This document shows positions 27,402 to 35,512 of a DNA stretch of 41,265 nt, one piece after another. The position numbers were made by a program, and so were the translations under genes. The stretch spans positions 1 through 41,265 of the forward strand of contig JALHOU010000017.1 of the NCBI GenBank assembly GCA_022842825.1, written 5' to 3'. Under the pieces are notes generated by a model that saw only the letters and a program-made list of their open reading frames with translations, did no database searches and was not told the origin of the DNA. Positions within the stretch are counted from its first letter, which is position 1. Each line of letters begins with the position of its first letter. The stretch is from Rubrivivax sp. (GTDB taxonomy: Bacteria > Pseudomonadota > Gammaproteobacteria > Burkholderiales > Burkholderiaceae_C).

Positions 27402-28256
27402 TCAGGGCTGCTGCTGGATGTGGCCGCGGTGGTGGCCGAGGCCCCAGGTCTCCTGCTCGCGTGCCGGCCAGCGGGCCGCATGCAACTCGGCGATGGCCCG
27501 GGCCCAGCTGGCGGCCAGCGAGTCGAGGATGGCGTCGCCCTGCTCGCGCGTGGCGGGCAGCGGGTCGCCGATGATGCCGCTCGGCCCGAAGTCGCGTGCA
27601 CTCCAGGCGCAGGCGGGGCGGCCGTCGGGCGAGAGCAGCCGGCTCGGGAACTCCGGCGGGTAGTTGGTCACGGCGCGCTCCATGTGCACCGTGTCGGGTG
27701 CGAGCGCCATCATGATGGCCGTCTCGGCGTGGCCGGCATGCATGGCGAGCTTCTTCTCGCGCTCGCTGAGGTAGCGCCCGGCCACGTGCGGCAGGCGCCA
27801 GGTGCTGTGCGGCACGACGATGTAGTCGCCATGGCGCAGGCGCAGTTCGCGCGCCGCCATCTCCATCACCTGGGGCTGGCCGCCATGGCCGTTCACGATG
27901 AGGAACTTGCGGAAGCCCGAGCGGTAGGCCGACTCGGCCACCTGCACCACGGTCTGGTACAGCGCATCGCCATCGAGCGTGAACGTGCCCGGGAAGTGCA
28001 GGTGCTCCTCGCTCTTGCCGTAAGTGATGGGCGGCAGCGCGAAGGCGGGCACCTGCGCCGGCAGGCGCGCCAGTGCGTGGCCGACGACGCCGGCGCTGAT
28101 GACGGTATCCACCGCGCAGGGCAGGTGCGGCCCGTGCTGCTCGATGCTGCCGGTGGGCAGCACGATGACCGTGTTGGCGCGGTCGGGCAGGGCGGCCACT
28201 TCCGTCCAGCTGAGGTAGGGCAGGAAGCGGGCGGGGGGGCAATAGCCGTGGATCAT
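27402..28256 (-). CDS. creatininase-family amidohydrolase
   Basis: 284 aa from the ATG at 28256 (GGAG nine bases upstream). PTGSIEQHGPHLPCAVDT supplies metal ligands Glu39, His41 and Asp50. NGHGG (His124) and HAGHAETA (His173, His176, Glu178) complete the metal-site pattern of creatinine amidohydrolase and FAPy deformylase relatives. It hydrolyses a cyclic or linear amide; true creatininase activity cannot be claimed from sequence. It lies 267 bases before the TRAP genes and 122 bases after the Gfo/Idh gene on the same strand, so it may share the regulator. Its link to quinate breakdown is not obvious. Confidence 0.87.
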   Translation of the reverse strand: MIHGYCPPARFLPYLSWTEVAALPDRANTVIVLPTGSIEQHGPHLPCAVDTVISAGVVGHALARLPAQVPAFALPPITYGKSEEHLHFPGTFTLDGDALYQTVVQVAESAYRSGFRKFLIVNGHGGQPQVMEMAARELRLRHGDYIVVPHSTWRLPHVAGRYLSEREKKLAMHAGHAETAIMMALAPDTVHMERAVTNYPPEFPSRLLSPDGRPACAWSARDFGPSGIIGDPLPATREQGDAILDSLAASWARAIAELHAARWPAREQETWGLGHHRGHIQQQP

Positions 28257-28378
28257 GCGGACGTTCTCCGAAGTGCCGCGACGAGGCCCGCCAAGGGCAT
28301 GCCGCACAGCGATGGTCACGATAGCAGCGCCGTTGGGTGGCCGCTTCGCGTCAAACCCGTGCCTTGCAGGCGAGCCCC

Positions 28379-29431
28379 TCAGCCGACCTCCACCGCCACC
28401 TCGCGGCGCTGCCGCGCGCTCATCGCCAGGGCCTCCAGCGTGGCGGCAATGTCCACGCTGGCGGCGGCCGCGCGTTCGATGGCGGCGTGGTCGCCGGACA
28501 CCACGACGCCGGCGAAGGCCTCGGCGGCGAAGCGGAAGCCGCTGCCGCAGGCCGAGCGCACGGCCTCGTAGGGGGCCGGGCCTGCGGTGCCGCCGCGCAC
28601 GCGCATGAGGCTCGGCAGGTGGCCCAGGGCGTTGCCGCCGGGCTCCTCGCTCGTGTGGTTCAGGTATTCGGTCTCGATGCTGCCTGCGCTGCCCACGACG
28701 AGGGCGCGGCGGTGCACCGCCGCGTCCATGGCGCACTCGATCTGGGCGTGCCGACCGTCGGCGAAGTGCAGTGTCGCCGTCATGCCGATGTCCACGCCCG
28801 TGGGGGCCCAGCGCGCCTCGGCGCGCACGCGGGTCGGGGCCTGGCCCATCGCCAGGCGCACGAAGCTCACCGCATAGCTGCCCGCATCGAGCAGCGCGCC
28901 ACCGCCGAGCTCGGGCGACATGCGGATGTTGCCTTGCGGCTTGGCGATCGGGAATCCGAAGGCGGCATGCACGTAGCGCACTTCGCCGATCGCACCGCCG
29001 TGCAACAGGCGCAGCAAGTCGCCGGTCTGCGGCTGGAACCAGTAGGGATAGGCTTCGAGCAGCATGACGCCGGCCGTGCGCGCCGCCGCAAACATGGCAC
29101 GCGCCTCGGCGCGCGACATCGCAAGCGGCTTCTCGCACAGCACGTGCTTGCCGGCCTGCGCGGCGGCGGCCGCCCAGTGCGCATGCAGGCTGTTGGGCAG
29201 CGGGACGTAGATGGCGTCAACCCCAGCGTCGGCCAGCAGCGCCTCGTAGCTGCCGTGCAACCGTGGCGCCCGCAGGCTGGCCGAGAGTTCGGCGGCAAAG
29301 GCGCGCACCTTCGCGGCATCGCGGCTGGCCAGGGCCACCACCTGCACGTGCGGGCTCGAGGCCACGTCGCGGACGAAGCTGCGGGCGATGTTGGCGCAGC
29401 CGAGCACGCCCAACCGAAGCGGTGCATTCAT
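28379..29431 (-). CDS. Gfo/Idh/MocA family NAD(P)-dependent oxidoreductase
   Basis: 350 aa. The N-terminal Rossmann fold begins RLGVLGCANIARSFVRDV, followed by VDAIYVPLPNSLHAHWAAAAAQAGKHVLCEKPLA with the family EKP motif, where Lys is catalytic (about residue 98). The C-terminal sheet domain is complete. The substrate is likely a sugar, inositol or similar polyol; members close to dihydrodiol and xylose dehydrogenases share this layout. AAGGAG lies seven bases before the ATG. The gene is 21 bases downstream of the TetR-type gene and probably co-transcribed. A role as a quinate-side dehydrogenase is possible but not shown. Confidence 0.9.
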   Translation of the reverse strand: MNAPLRLGVLGCANIARSFVRDVASSPHVQVVALASRDAAKVRAFAAELSASLRAPRLHGSYEALLADAGVDAIYVPLPNSLHAHWAAAAAQAGKHVLCEKPLAMSRAEARAMFAAARTAGVMLLEAYPYWFQPQTGDLLRLLHGGAIGEVRYVHAAFGFPIAKPQGNIRMSPELGGGALLDAGSYAVSFVRLAMGQAPTRVRAEARWAPTGVDIGMTATLHFADGRHAQIECAMDAAVHRRALVVGSAGSIETEYLNHTSEEPGGNALGHLPSLMRVRGGTAGPAPYEAVRSACGSGFRFAAEAFAGVVVSGDHAAIERAAAASVDIAATLEALAMSARQRREVAVEVG

Positions 29432-29452
29432 CGTGGGACTCCTTGTCGCGTG

Positions 29453-30121
29453 CTACCGGCGCACGAAGCGCACCATCATCTCGACAATGCTGTCGCGGCG
29501 CGCGATCATGGCCGCGGTCGAGTCGAGGTCGCGCTGGAAGATCAGCGAGAAGGTGTGCTTGTTGGCCACGTTGAACACCGACAGCGCCGAGATCGACATG
29601 TGCAGGTCGATGGGGTCGAGCCCGGCGCGGAACAGACCCGCCGCCACGCCGCGCTCGTAGACCTTGCGCAGGCCCTCGATGGCCGGCACGTTGAGCTGGT
29701 GGATGGTCTTGCTCTGCGCCAGGTACTCGCCGCGGTGGATGTTCTCGGTCATCACGAGGCGGATGAAGTCGGGGTTGGCGCGCTGGTAGTCCACCGTGAA
29801 GCCGACCAGCTTGCGCAGCGCGTCCTCGGGCGGCAGGTCGTCCAGGTGCAGGTCGGCCTCGATGTGACGCATGCGCCGGTAGGCCTCCTCGAGCACCGCG
29901 ACGTACAGCCCCTCCTTGCTGCCGAAGTAATAGTAGATCATGCGCTTGCTGGTGCGCATGGCCTCGGCGATGACGTCGATGCGCGCGCCGGCCAGGCCCT
30001 TCTCGGCGAACTCGCGCGTGGCCACCGCAAGGATGTCGGCCATCGTGCGCTCGGGGTCGTTGGTGCGGGCCCGCGCGGTCCGAGGCGGGGCCGGCTTGCG
30101 GGAATGGACGGGCCGGTTCAT
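29453..30121 (-). CDS. TetR/AcrR family transcriptional regulator
   Basis: 222 aa. The helix-turn-helix lies at about residues 28-68: ILAVATREFAEKGLAGARIDVIAEAMRTSKRMIYYYFGSKEGLY. The larger C-terminal ligand and dimer domain follows. The first 26 residues are Arg/Pro-rich and could be an extension; MADILAVA at residue 27 is an alternative start. A -10-like TACACT ends six bases before the chosen ATG, which would give a leaderless message. It probably controls the Gfo/Idh gene behind it and, from the operator-like palindrome upstream of dctQ, the quinate/shikimate operon. The inducer is unknown. Confidence 0.9.
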   Translation of the reverse strand: MNRPVHSRKPAPPRTARARTNDPERTMADILAVATREFAEKGLAGARIDVIAEAMRTSKRMIYYYFGSKEGLYVAVLEEAYRRMRHIEADLHLDDLPPEDALRKLVGFTVDYQRANPDFIRLVMTENIHRGEYLAQSKTIHQLNVPAIEGLRKVYERGVAAGLFRAGLDPIDLHMSISALSVFNVANKHTFSLIFQRDLDSTAAMIARRDSIVEMMVRFVRR

Positions 30122-30127
30122 CCGGGC

Positions 30128-30133
30128 AGTGTA
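30128..30133 (-). promoter_or_regulatory. -10-like hexamer just before the tetR-type gene
   Basis: On the minus strand TACACT (4 of 6 to TATAAT) ends six bases before the ATG at 30121. If used, the message would start at or next to the start codon. No clear -35 is seen, so confidence is low. Confidence 0.25.
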
Positions 30134-30215
30134 GGGTGCCGCGGCCCGCGTGGAGGCCCCCGGCGCTGCCTGAAGATCGTTCTGAAGGCGACGCCGCCGA
30201 AGCGTCGAGCTGCCC

Positions 30216-31016
30216 TCAGATCAAGGCGCTGCGCACCGCGGCCAGCGTGTCGTCGGGCGCCTCTCCCATCTGGAGGTGACCGCTGGCCACGAAGACGACG
30301 CGCGCCTTGAGTGCGGCCACGAGGTCCTTCGTGGCGCGTGGCGGCGTCATCGCATCGGCGCGGCCGAGCACCAGGGTGGTGGAGCAGCGCACTCGCGCCG
30401 CGGCCACGAGGCCGTCCTGGTAGGCGTTGCACACCGAGAAGCCGTGCAGGAAGACATTGCTGCCCGCGCCGGCGGCCTGCACACGGCGCATGAGCGCCAG
30501 ATTGCCGCCGTGGAGCCAGTTTCCAGGGCCCGGGTACTCGGGCTTGCTGGCGAGGCTGGAGATGCTCCACGCGTTCACCATGGCCATCGCTTCGAGCGGG
30601 CGCTCCCGCGCCGTCGCCAGAAGTGCGTCGCTCACCTTCATCGGGTAGGCGGTGCCGATCAGTACCAGGCGGCTCACGCGATCCGGCGCCAGCCCGGCCG
30701 TCTCGAGGGCGATGAGCGAGCCCATGCTGTGCCCCACCAGGGCGGCCTGGCGCACGCCGGCGGCATCGAGCAAGGCCAGCAGCCAGCGTGCGTAGGCGGC
30801 CACGTCGGGCAACAGGGGACCGGCGCTGCGCATGTGGCCGGGCAGGTCCACGGCCAGCACGGCGTGGCCATGGTGCGCAAACCACCGCGCCAGCAGCGTG
30901 AAACCGCTGTGGTCATGGCAGGCGCCGTGGATGAAGACGACGCAGGGCAGCTGGGGGTCAGACGGCTTGCCCCCGGTGTAGGCGTAGGCCTCACGGCCCT
31001 CGACGCTGAACTTCAT
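30216..31016 (-). CDS. alpha/beta-fold hydrolase
   Basis: 266 aa. The catalytic triad is visible as Ser97 (VGHSMGS), Asp221 (LGRADAMTPP) and His247 (SGHLQMGEAPD). The oxyanion-hole motif FIHGACHD lies at about residues 28-35. It is an esterase, lactonase or C-C hydrolase relative; the substrate is not readable. It lies seven bases after metY on the same strand and is probably on one transcript with it. Downstream, 30189-30207 can form a small stem CGACGC/GCGTCG without a U tract. Confidence 0.9.
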   Translation of the reverse strand: MKFSVEGREAYAYTGGKPSDPQLPCVVFIHGACHDHSGFTLLARWFAHHGHAVLAVDLPGHMRSAGPLLPDVAAYARWLLALLDAAGVRQAALVGHSMGSLIALETAGLAPDRVSRLVLIGTAYPMKVSDALLATARERPLEAMAMVNAWSISSLASKPEYPGPGNWLHGGNLALMRRVQAAGAGSNVFLHGFSVCNAYQDGLVAAARVRCSTTLVLGRADAMTPPRATKDLVAALKARVVFVASGHLQMGEAPDDTLAAVRSALI

Positions 31017-31023
31017 GCCGCCC

Positions 31024-32352
31024 TCACTTTGCTTTCTGCGCCACCTTGAAGGCGAGCTTGAGGTCCTCGATGAGATCGTCGGCGTCCTCCAGCCCGATCG
31101 ACAGCCGGATCGTGCCCGGCGTGATGCCGGCGGCGGCGAGCGCGGCGTCGTCCATGCGGAAGTGCGTCGTGCTCGCCGGGTGGATGACGAGCGAGCGACA
31201 GTCGCCGACGTTGGCCAGGTGGCTGAAGATCTTCAGTGCCTCGATGAAGGCCTTGCCCTGCATGCGGCTGCCCTGGAGGTCGAAGCTGAAGACACTGCCG
31301 CAGCCGCGCGGCAGCAGCTTCTTCGCCAGCGCGTGGCTCGGGTGCCCCTCGAGCTCGGGGTAGCCGACCGCCGCCACCATCGGGTGCGCGGCCAGGAAGG
31401 CCACCACCTTGCGCGTGTTCTCGACGTGCCTCGCCATGCGCAGCGGCAGCGTCTCGATGCCCTGCAATATCAGCCAGGCGGTGTGCGGGCTCATGCAGGC
31501 ACCGAAGTCGCGCAGCCCCTCGCGGCGCGCGCGAAGCAGGAAGGCGCCGACCGTGCTTTCCTCGGTGAACACCATGCCGTGGAAGCCGGCGTAGGGCTCG
31601 CACAGCTCGGCGAAGCGGCCGATCGGTCCATGGGGCCCGCTGCGCGCATGCGCGGCGTCCCAGTCGAAGAGGCCGCTTTCGGCAAGCACGCCGCCGATGA
31701 CCGTGCCGTGCCCGGAAAGGAACTTGGTGGCGCTGTGGAACACGAGATCGGCACCGTGCGCCATCGGCCGCATCAACCAGGGCGTGGTGAAAGTGCTGTC
31801 CACCAGCAGCGGCAGCCTCGCCTCGTGCGCGATGGCGCTGACGGTGGGGATGTCGAGCACGTCCAGGCCCGGGTTGCCGAGCGTCTCGCCGAACAGCAGG
31901 CGCGTCTCGGGCCGGATGGCGGCACGCCAGCCGTCGACGTTGCCCGGCTTCACGAAGGTGGTCTCGATGCCGAAGCGCTTGAGCGTGTAGGCGAGCAGGT
32001 TGTGGCTGCCGCCGTACAGCGCCGTGCTCGCCACGACGTGGTGGCCGGCGCCAGCGATGGTGCAGATGGCCAGGTGCAGCGCCGCCTGGCCGCTGGCGGT
32101 GGCGATGGCGCCGCTGGCGCCCTCGAGCGCGGCGACGCGCTCCTCGAGCACGGCGTTGGTGGGGTTGCTGATGCGCGAGTAGACGTGCCCCGAGCGCTCC
32201 ATGTTGAACAGGCTCGCGGCGTGCTCACTGTTCTCGAAGACGAAGCTCGTCGTGAGGTGGATCGGCACGGCGCGCGCGCCGGTGGCGGGGTCGGGGGCGG
32301 CACCGGCGTGCAGCGCCAGGGTGTCGAAACCGGGGTCGGCGGATCCGGCCAT
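31024..32352 (-). CDS. metY: O-acetylhomoserine sulfhydrylase (MetY/MetZ type, PLP enzyme)
   Basis: 442 aa from the ATG at 32352, chosen over the track start because GGAG lies eight bases before it and homologues begin near FDTLALHAG. It is a Cys/Met-metabolism PLP enzyme: Tyr58/Arg60 in HVYSRISNPT, Tyr113, Asp185 and the PLP Lys210 in HSATKFLSGHG. The length and the GFHGMVFTEESTVGAFLLRARREGLRDFG segment favour O-acetylhomoserine sulfhydrylase, which makes homocysteine from sulfide, over cystathionine gamma-synthase. No S-box or SAM riboswitch is visible in the 155-base gap upstream. It is divergent from the CBS gene. Confidence 0.9.
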   Translation of the reverse strand: MAGSADPGFDTLALHAGAAPDPATGARAVPIHLTTSFVFENSEHAASLFNMERSGHVYSRISNPTNAVLEERVAALEGASGAIATASGQAALHLAICTIAGAGHHVVASTALYGGSHNLLAYTLKRFGIETTFVKPGNVDGWRAAIRPETRLLFGETLGNPGLDVLDIPTVSAIAHEARLPLLVDSTFTTPWLMRPMAHGADLVFHSATKFLSGHGTVIGGVLAESGLFDWDAAHARSGPHGPIGRFAELCEPYAGFHGMVFTEESTVGAFLLRARREGLRDFGACMSPHTAWLILQGIETLPLRMARHVENTRKVVAFLAAHPMVAAVGYPELEGHPSHALAKKLLPRGCGSVFSFDLQGSRMQGKAFIEALKIFSHLANVGDCRSLVIHPASTTHFRMDDAALAAAGITPGTIRLSIGLEDADDLIEDLKLAFKVAQKAK

Positions 32353-32417
32353 GCAGTAAGCTCCGCGCCCCTTGCGCCGGGGCATCGTTGGGAGAGGGGG
32401 CCCGCGTCATTGTGGGC

Positions 32418-32423
32418 TATATT
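32418..32423 (+). promoter_or_regulatory. -10-like hexamer in the metY/CBS divergent region
   Basis: TATATT (5 of 6 to TATAAT) lies in the only AT-rich spot of the 155-base gap between metY and the CBS-domain gene. It points toward the CBS gene, 84 bases before its ATG. No matching -35 is found 16-18 bases upstream. Confidence 0.3.
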
Positions 32424-32507
32424 GAGCTGCGCCCGCCACCTCGGCGGTGCCCGGCAGGCAGGTGGGCACGCACGGTGCACGCCGGCGCGAATCGAGGCCC
32501 ACGGATC

Positions 32508-32963
32508 ATGAAAGTCACCGACATCCTGCGCGTCAAGGGCAACACGCTCTACACGGTCGCGCCCGAAGACGCGCTTGTCGACGCGGTGCAGATGATGGCG
32601 TTGCACGACATCGGCTCGCTCGTCGTCATGGAGCACGGCGACCTCGTGGGCATGCTCACCTTCCGCGAGGTCATCTCGGCGGTCGTGGCCAACGGCGGCA
32701 GCGTCGGCACGCAGCGCGTGCGCTCGGTGATGGACGACGCGCCGCTGACCTGCACGCCCGCGACCGACATCGACGAGGTGCGCCGCATGATGCTCGGCCG
32801 CCATGCGCGCTACATGCCGGTGCTCGAGCGGCGCGTGCTGATGGGCGTGATCTCCTTCTACGACGTGGCCAAGACGGTGGTGGACGCGCAGGACTTCGAG
32901 AACCGCATGCTCAAGGCCTACATCCGCGACTGGCCGGAGGAGAAGGGCGAGCAGAGCGGCTGA
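32508..32963 (+). CDS. CBS-domain protein (two CBS motifs)
   Basis: 151 aa from the ATG at 32508; the upstream track start at 32388 adds a low-complexity Arg/Pro run. The two CBS motifs fill the protein: residues about 1-60 (ILRVKGNTLYTVAPEDALVDAVQMMALHDIGSLVVMEHGDLVGMLTFREV) and about 72-130 (VRSVMDDAPLTCTPATDIDEVRRMMLGRHARYMPVLERRVLMGVISFYDV). Such pairs bind adenine nucleotides and sense energy state or S-adenosylmethionine. No other domain is present, so the partner is unknown. It lies before aroC, 94 bases upstream. Confidence 0.92.
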   Translation: MKVTDILRVKGNTLYTVAPEDALVDAVQMMALHDIGSLVVMEHGDLVGMLTFREVISAVVANGGSVGTQRVRSVMDDAPLTCTPATDIDEVRRMMLGRHARYMPVLERRVLMGVISFYDVAKTVVDAQDFENRMLKAYIRDWPEEKGEQSG

Positions 32964-32997
32964 AGCCGCGATCGATGAGGAGCCTGCCGCCTGAACC

Positions 32998-33049
32998 GGG
33001 CTCTCTCGTGGGCTCTCTTGTGCGCTCCCTCGGGCCGGCTCCATAGAAT
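32998..33049 (+). promoter_or_regulatory. candidate aroC promoter with tandem 12-mer
   Basis: GGGCTCTCTCGT is repeated with one change at 32998-33009 and 33010-33021. TAGAAT at 33044-33049 (5 of 6 to the -10 consensus) ends eight bases before the aroC ATG, so the message would be almost leaderless. The best -35-like TTGTGC (33018-33023) is 20 bases away, which is long. Confidence 0.4.
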
Positions 33050-33057
33050 CACCGCCG

Positions 33058-34185
33058 ATGAGCGGCTCCACCTTCGGCGAACTCTTTCGCGTCACCAACT
33101 TCGGCGAGAGCCACGGGCCCGCCATCGGCTGCGTGATCGACGGCTGCCCGCCCGGGCTGGCGCTCGCCGAGGCCGACATCCAGCCCGACCTCGACCGGCG
33201 GCGGCCCGGCACGAGTCGGCATGTGACGCAGCGCAACGAAGCCGACGCGGTGGAAGTGGTCTCCGGTGTGTTCGAGGGCCTCACCACCGGCACGCCGATC
33301 TGCCTGCTCATCCGCAACACCGATCAGCGCAGCAAGGACTACGCGAACCTGCTCGACACCTTTCGTCCGGGCCACGCCGACTACACCTACTGGCGCAAGT
33401 ACGGCCACCGCGACCCGCGCGGTGGCGGCCGCAGTTCGGCGCGCCTGACGGCGCCGATGGTCGCCGCCGGCGCGGTGGCCAAGAAGTGGCTGCGCGAGCG
33501 CCACGGCACCACCTTCACCGGCTGGATGAGCGCGCTCGGCGAGATCGCCATCCCGTTCGAGGACGCCGCGCAGATCGCGCTCAATGCCTTCTTCGCGCCC
33601 AATGCGGGCATCGTGCCGCAGCTGGAGGCGCACATGGACGCGTTGCGCAAGGCCGGCGACAGCTGCGGCGCTCGCATCGAGGTGCGTGCCTCGCGCATGC
33701 CTGCGGGCCTGGGCGAGCCGCTCTTCGACAAGCTCGATGCCGACATCGCGCACGCGATGATGGGCATCAACGCCGTCAAGGGCGTCGAGATCGGCTCCGG
33801 CTTCGGCACCGTCAGCGAGCGCGGCAGCGAACATGGCGACGAGCTCACACCGGAAGGCTTCGCCAGCAACCACGCCGGCGGCGTGCTGGGTGGCATCAGC
33901 ACCGGGCAGGACTTGGTGGTGAGCCTGGCCATCAAGCCGACGAGTTCGATCCGGCTGCCGCGCCGTTCGATCGACCGCGCCGGGCAGGTCACCACGGTCG
34001 AGACGCATGGCCGCCACGACCCTTGCGTGGGCATCCGCGCCACCCCCATCGCCGAGGCCATGCTGGCCCTGGTGGTGATGGACCACGCCCTGCGCCACCG
34101 GGCGCAGAACGGCGACGTGGTGCACGCCGTGCCCGCCATCGCGGGTTCGGTCGCGGGCAGCCTTCCCGATTCGGCACGCGGATGA
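33058..34185 (+). CDS. aroC: chorismate synthase
   Basis: 375 aa, full length. The N-terminal [32 protein letters not shown], the FMN/EPSP loop [29 protein letters not shown] and [24 protein letters not shown] are diagnostic. It converts EPSP to chorismate using reduced FMN without net redox, the last common step of aromatic amino acid synthesis. No flavin reductase domain is fused, so it needs reduced FMN from elsewhere. The stop overlaps the start of the MFS gene by four bases. Confidence 0.98.
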   Translation: MSGSTFGELFRVTNFGESHGPAIGCVIDGCPPGLALAEADIQPDLDRRRPGTSRHVTQRNEADAVEVVSGVFEGLTTGTPICLLIRNTDQRSKDYANLLDTFRPGHADYTYWRKYGHRDPRGGGRSSARLTAPMVAAGAVAKKWLRERHGTTFTGWMSALGEIAIPFEDAAQIALNAFFAPNAGIVPQLEAHMDALRKAGDSCGARIEVRASRMPAGLGEPLFDKLDADIAHAMMGINAVKGVEIGSGFGTVSERGSEHGDELTPEGFASNHAGGVLGGISTGQDLVVSLAIKPTSSIRLPRRSIDRAGQVTTVETHGRHDPCVGIRATPIAEAMLALVVMDHALRHRAQNGDVVHAVPAIAGSVAGSLPDSARG

Positions 34186-35510
34186 CGCCGGTGCCGGCGG
34201 CCGGCACTGTGCTGTCGCGCTTTGCGGCGGTTTCGTGCACGTACTTCGCCGCCATGGGCATGTTCGCGCCCTATGCGCCGCTGTGGTTCCAGTCCCTGGG
34301 CATGTCGACGCTGGCCATCGGCGCCATCTCGTCGCTGCAGAGCTGGACGCGCGTGTTCACGCCCTACGCCTGGGGCTGGCTCGGCGACCACAGCGGCAAG
34401 CGCGTCGAGCTCATCCGCATCGCCGCGGCAGGCGCACTGCTCTCGGCGCTGGCGCTGCTGGGCGTGCAGGCGGCGGTGCCGGTGGCCGTGGTGACGGTGA
34501 TGCTGTTCCTGGCCAACGGCGGCGTGGTGCCGCTGTACGAGGCGACGCTGGCGCACCTGCTCAACACCGGCCGCGGCATCGACCCGGCGCGCTATGGCCG
34601 CGTGCGCGTGTGGGGCTCGATCGGCTTCATCGTCGCGGTGGTGGCGGGCGGCGCGCTGCTGCAGTGGCTGGGCATCGGCGCCTTCCCGTGGCTGGTGGCG
34701 GCGCTCAACGCCACCTTGCTGGTGGCCGCGTGGCGCCTGCCGCCGCAGCGCGACGAGTGGCACGACGCGTTGACATCGCCGCCGCCGGTGCTGCGCCTGC
34801 TGCGCCAGCCGGCCGTGGCGTGGTTCTTCGCCAGCATCTTCTTCACCGTGCTGGCGCACACGGCGATGTACGCCTTCCTTTCGCTCTACCTGGTGGAGCT
34901 GGGCTACTCCAAGGCGGCCGTGGGTGCGCTGTGGGCGCTGGCCACCGGGGCCGAAATCGTCTTCTTCTGGCAGCAGGGGCGCTGGTTCCGACGGCTGGCC
35001 TCCGAGCGCTGGCTGCAGGTGGCGGCCGCCAGCTCGGCGCTGCGTTTTGCGGCGGTGGCCGGGCTGGCGGCATGGCCCCTCGTTCTGGTGCTCAGCCAGT
35101 TGGCGCACGCACTCACCTTCGCCGCGCACCATGCGGCCTGCATCGACCTGGTGCAGCGGCACTTCCCCGGGCGGCTGCGTGGCCGCGGTCAGGCCCTCTA
35201 CACGATCCTGGGCTACGGCATCAGTGGCGTCCTCGGTGGCGTGGGCGGCGGCTGGCTCATCGAGCGGCTGGGCTTTGCAGCCGCCTTCTGGGCCGCCACA
35301 CTGGCGGCCCTGGCCGGGCTTGCCTGCGCCTGGCGTGCGCAGCAGGAGGGCCGGGCCGGGCACGATGACGGGGGCGGGCTGTCGCAGCCGCATGAGTTGC
35401 CGACAGGCGCGGCGCGGCCTGCGGCGGACGAAGTCCTCACCCCGCCCCAGGTGGCCCCCCACGTGCAAGTGGTCACTCCCCCCGCCGCGCCCGGCGAGAA
35501 TGGTCGCTGA
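34182..35510 (+). CDS. MFS transporter
   Basis: 442 aa from the ATG at 34182, which overlaps the aroC stop; the long track start inside aroC is out of its frame. About twelve hydrophobic helices. [58 protein letters not shown] holds the first two helices and the loop-2 motif (GDHSGKR). [21 protein letters not shown] is typical of the MFS_1-like/HcaT-related group, some of which move aromatic acids or sugars. The last 50 residues are a hydrophilic Pro-rich tail. The tight coupling to aroC is odd for a transporter. Substrate unknown. Confidence 0.9.
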   Translation: MTPVPAAGTVLSRFAAVSCTYFAAMGMFAPYAPLWFQSLGMSTLAIGAISSLQSWTRVFTPYAWGWLGDHSGKRVELIRIAAAGALLSALALLGVQAAVPVAVVTVMLFLANGGVVPLYEATLAHLLNTGRGIDPARYGRVRVWGSIGFIVAVVAGGALLQWLGIGAFPWLVAALNATLLVAAWRLPPQRDEWHDALTSPPPVLRLLRQPAVAWFFASIFFTVLAHTAMYAFLSLYLVELGYSKAAVGALWALATGAEIVFFWQQGRWFRRLASERWLQVAAASSALRFAAVAGLAAWPLVLVLSQLAHALTFAAHHAACIDLVQRHFPGRLRGRGQALYTILGYGISGVLGGVGGGWLIERLGFAAAFWAATLAALAGLACAWRAQQEGRAGHDDGGGLSQPHELPTGAARPAADEVLTPPQVAPHVQVVTPPAAPGENGR

Positions 35511-35512
35511 AC

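Noticed and set aside
32353-32507. SAM or cobalamin riboswitch upstream of metY
   Set aside because: No SAM-I, SAM-II or cobalamin core motif could be recognised in the 155-base gap on the minus strand.
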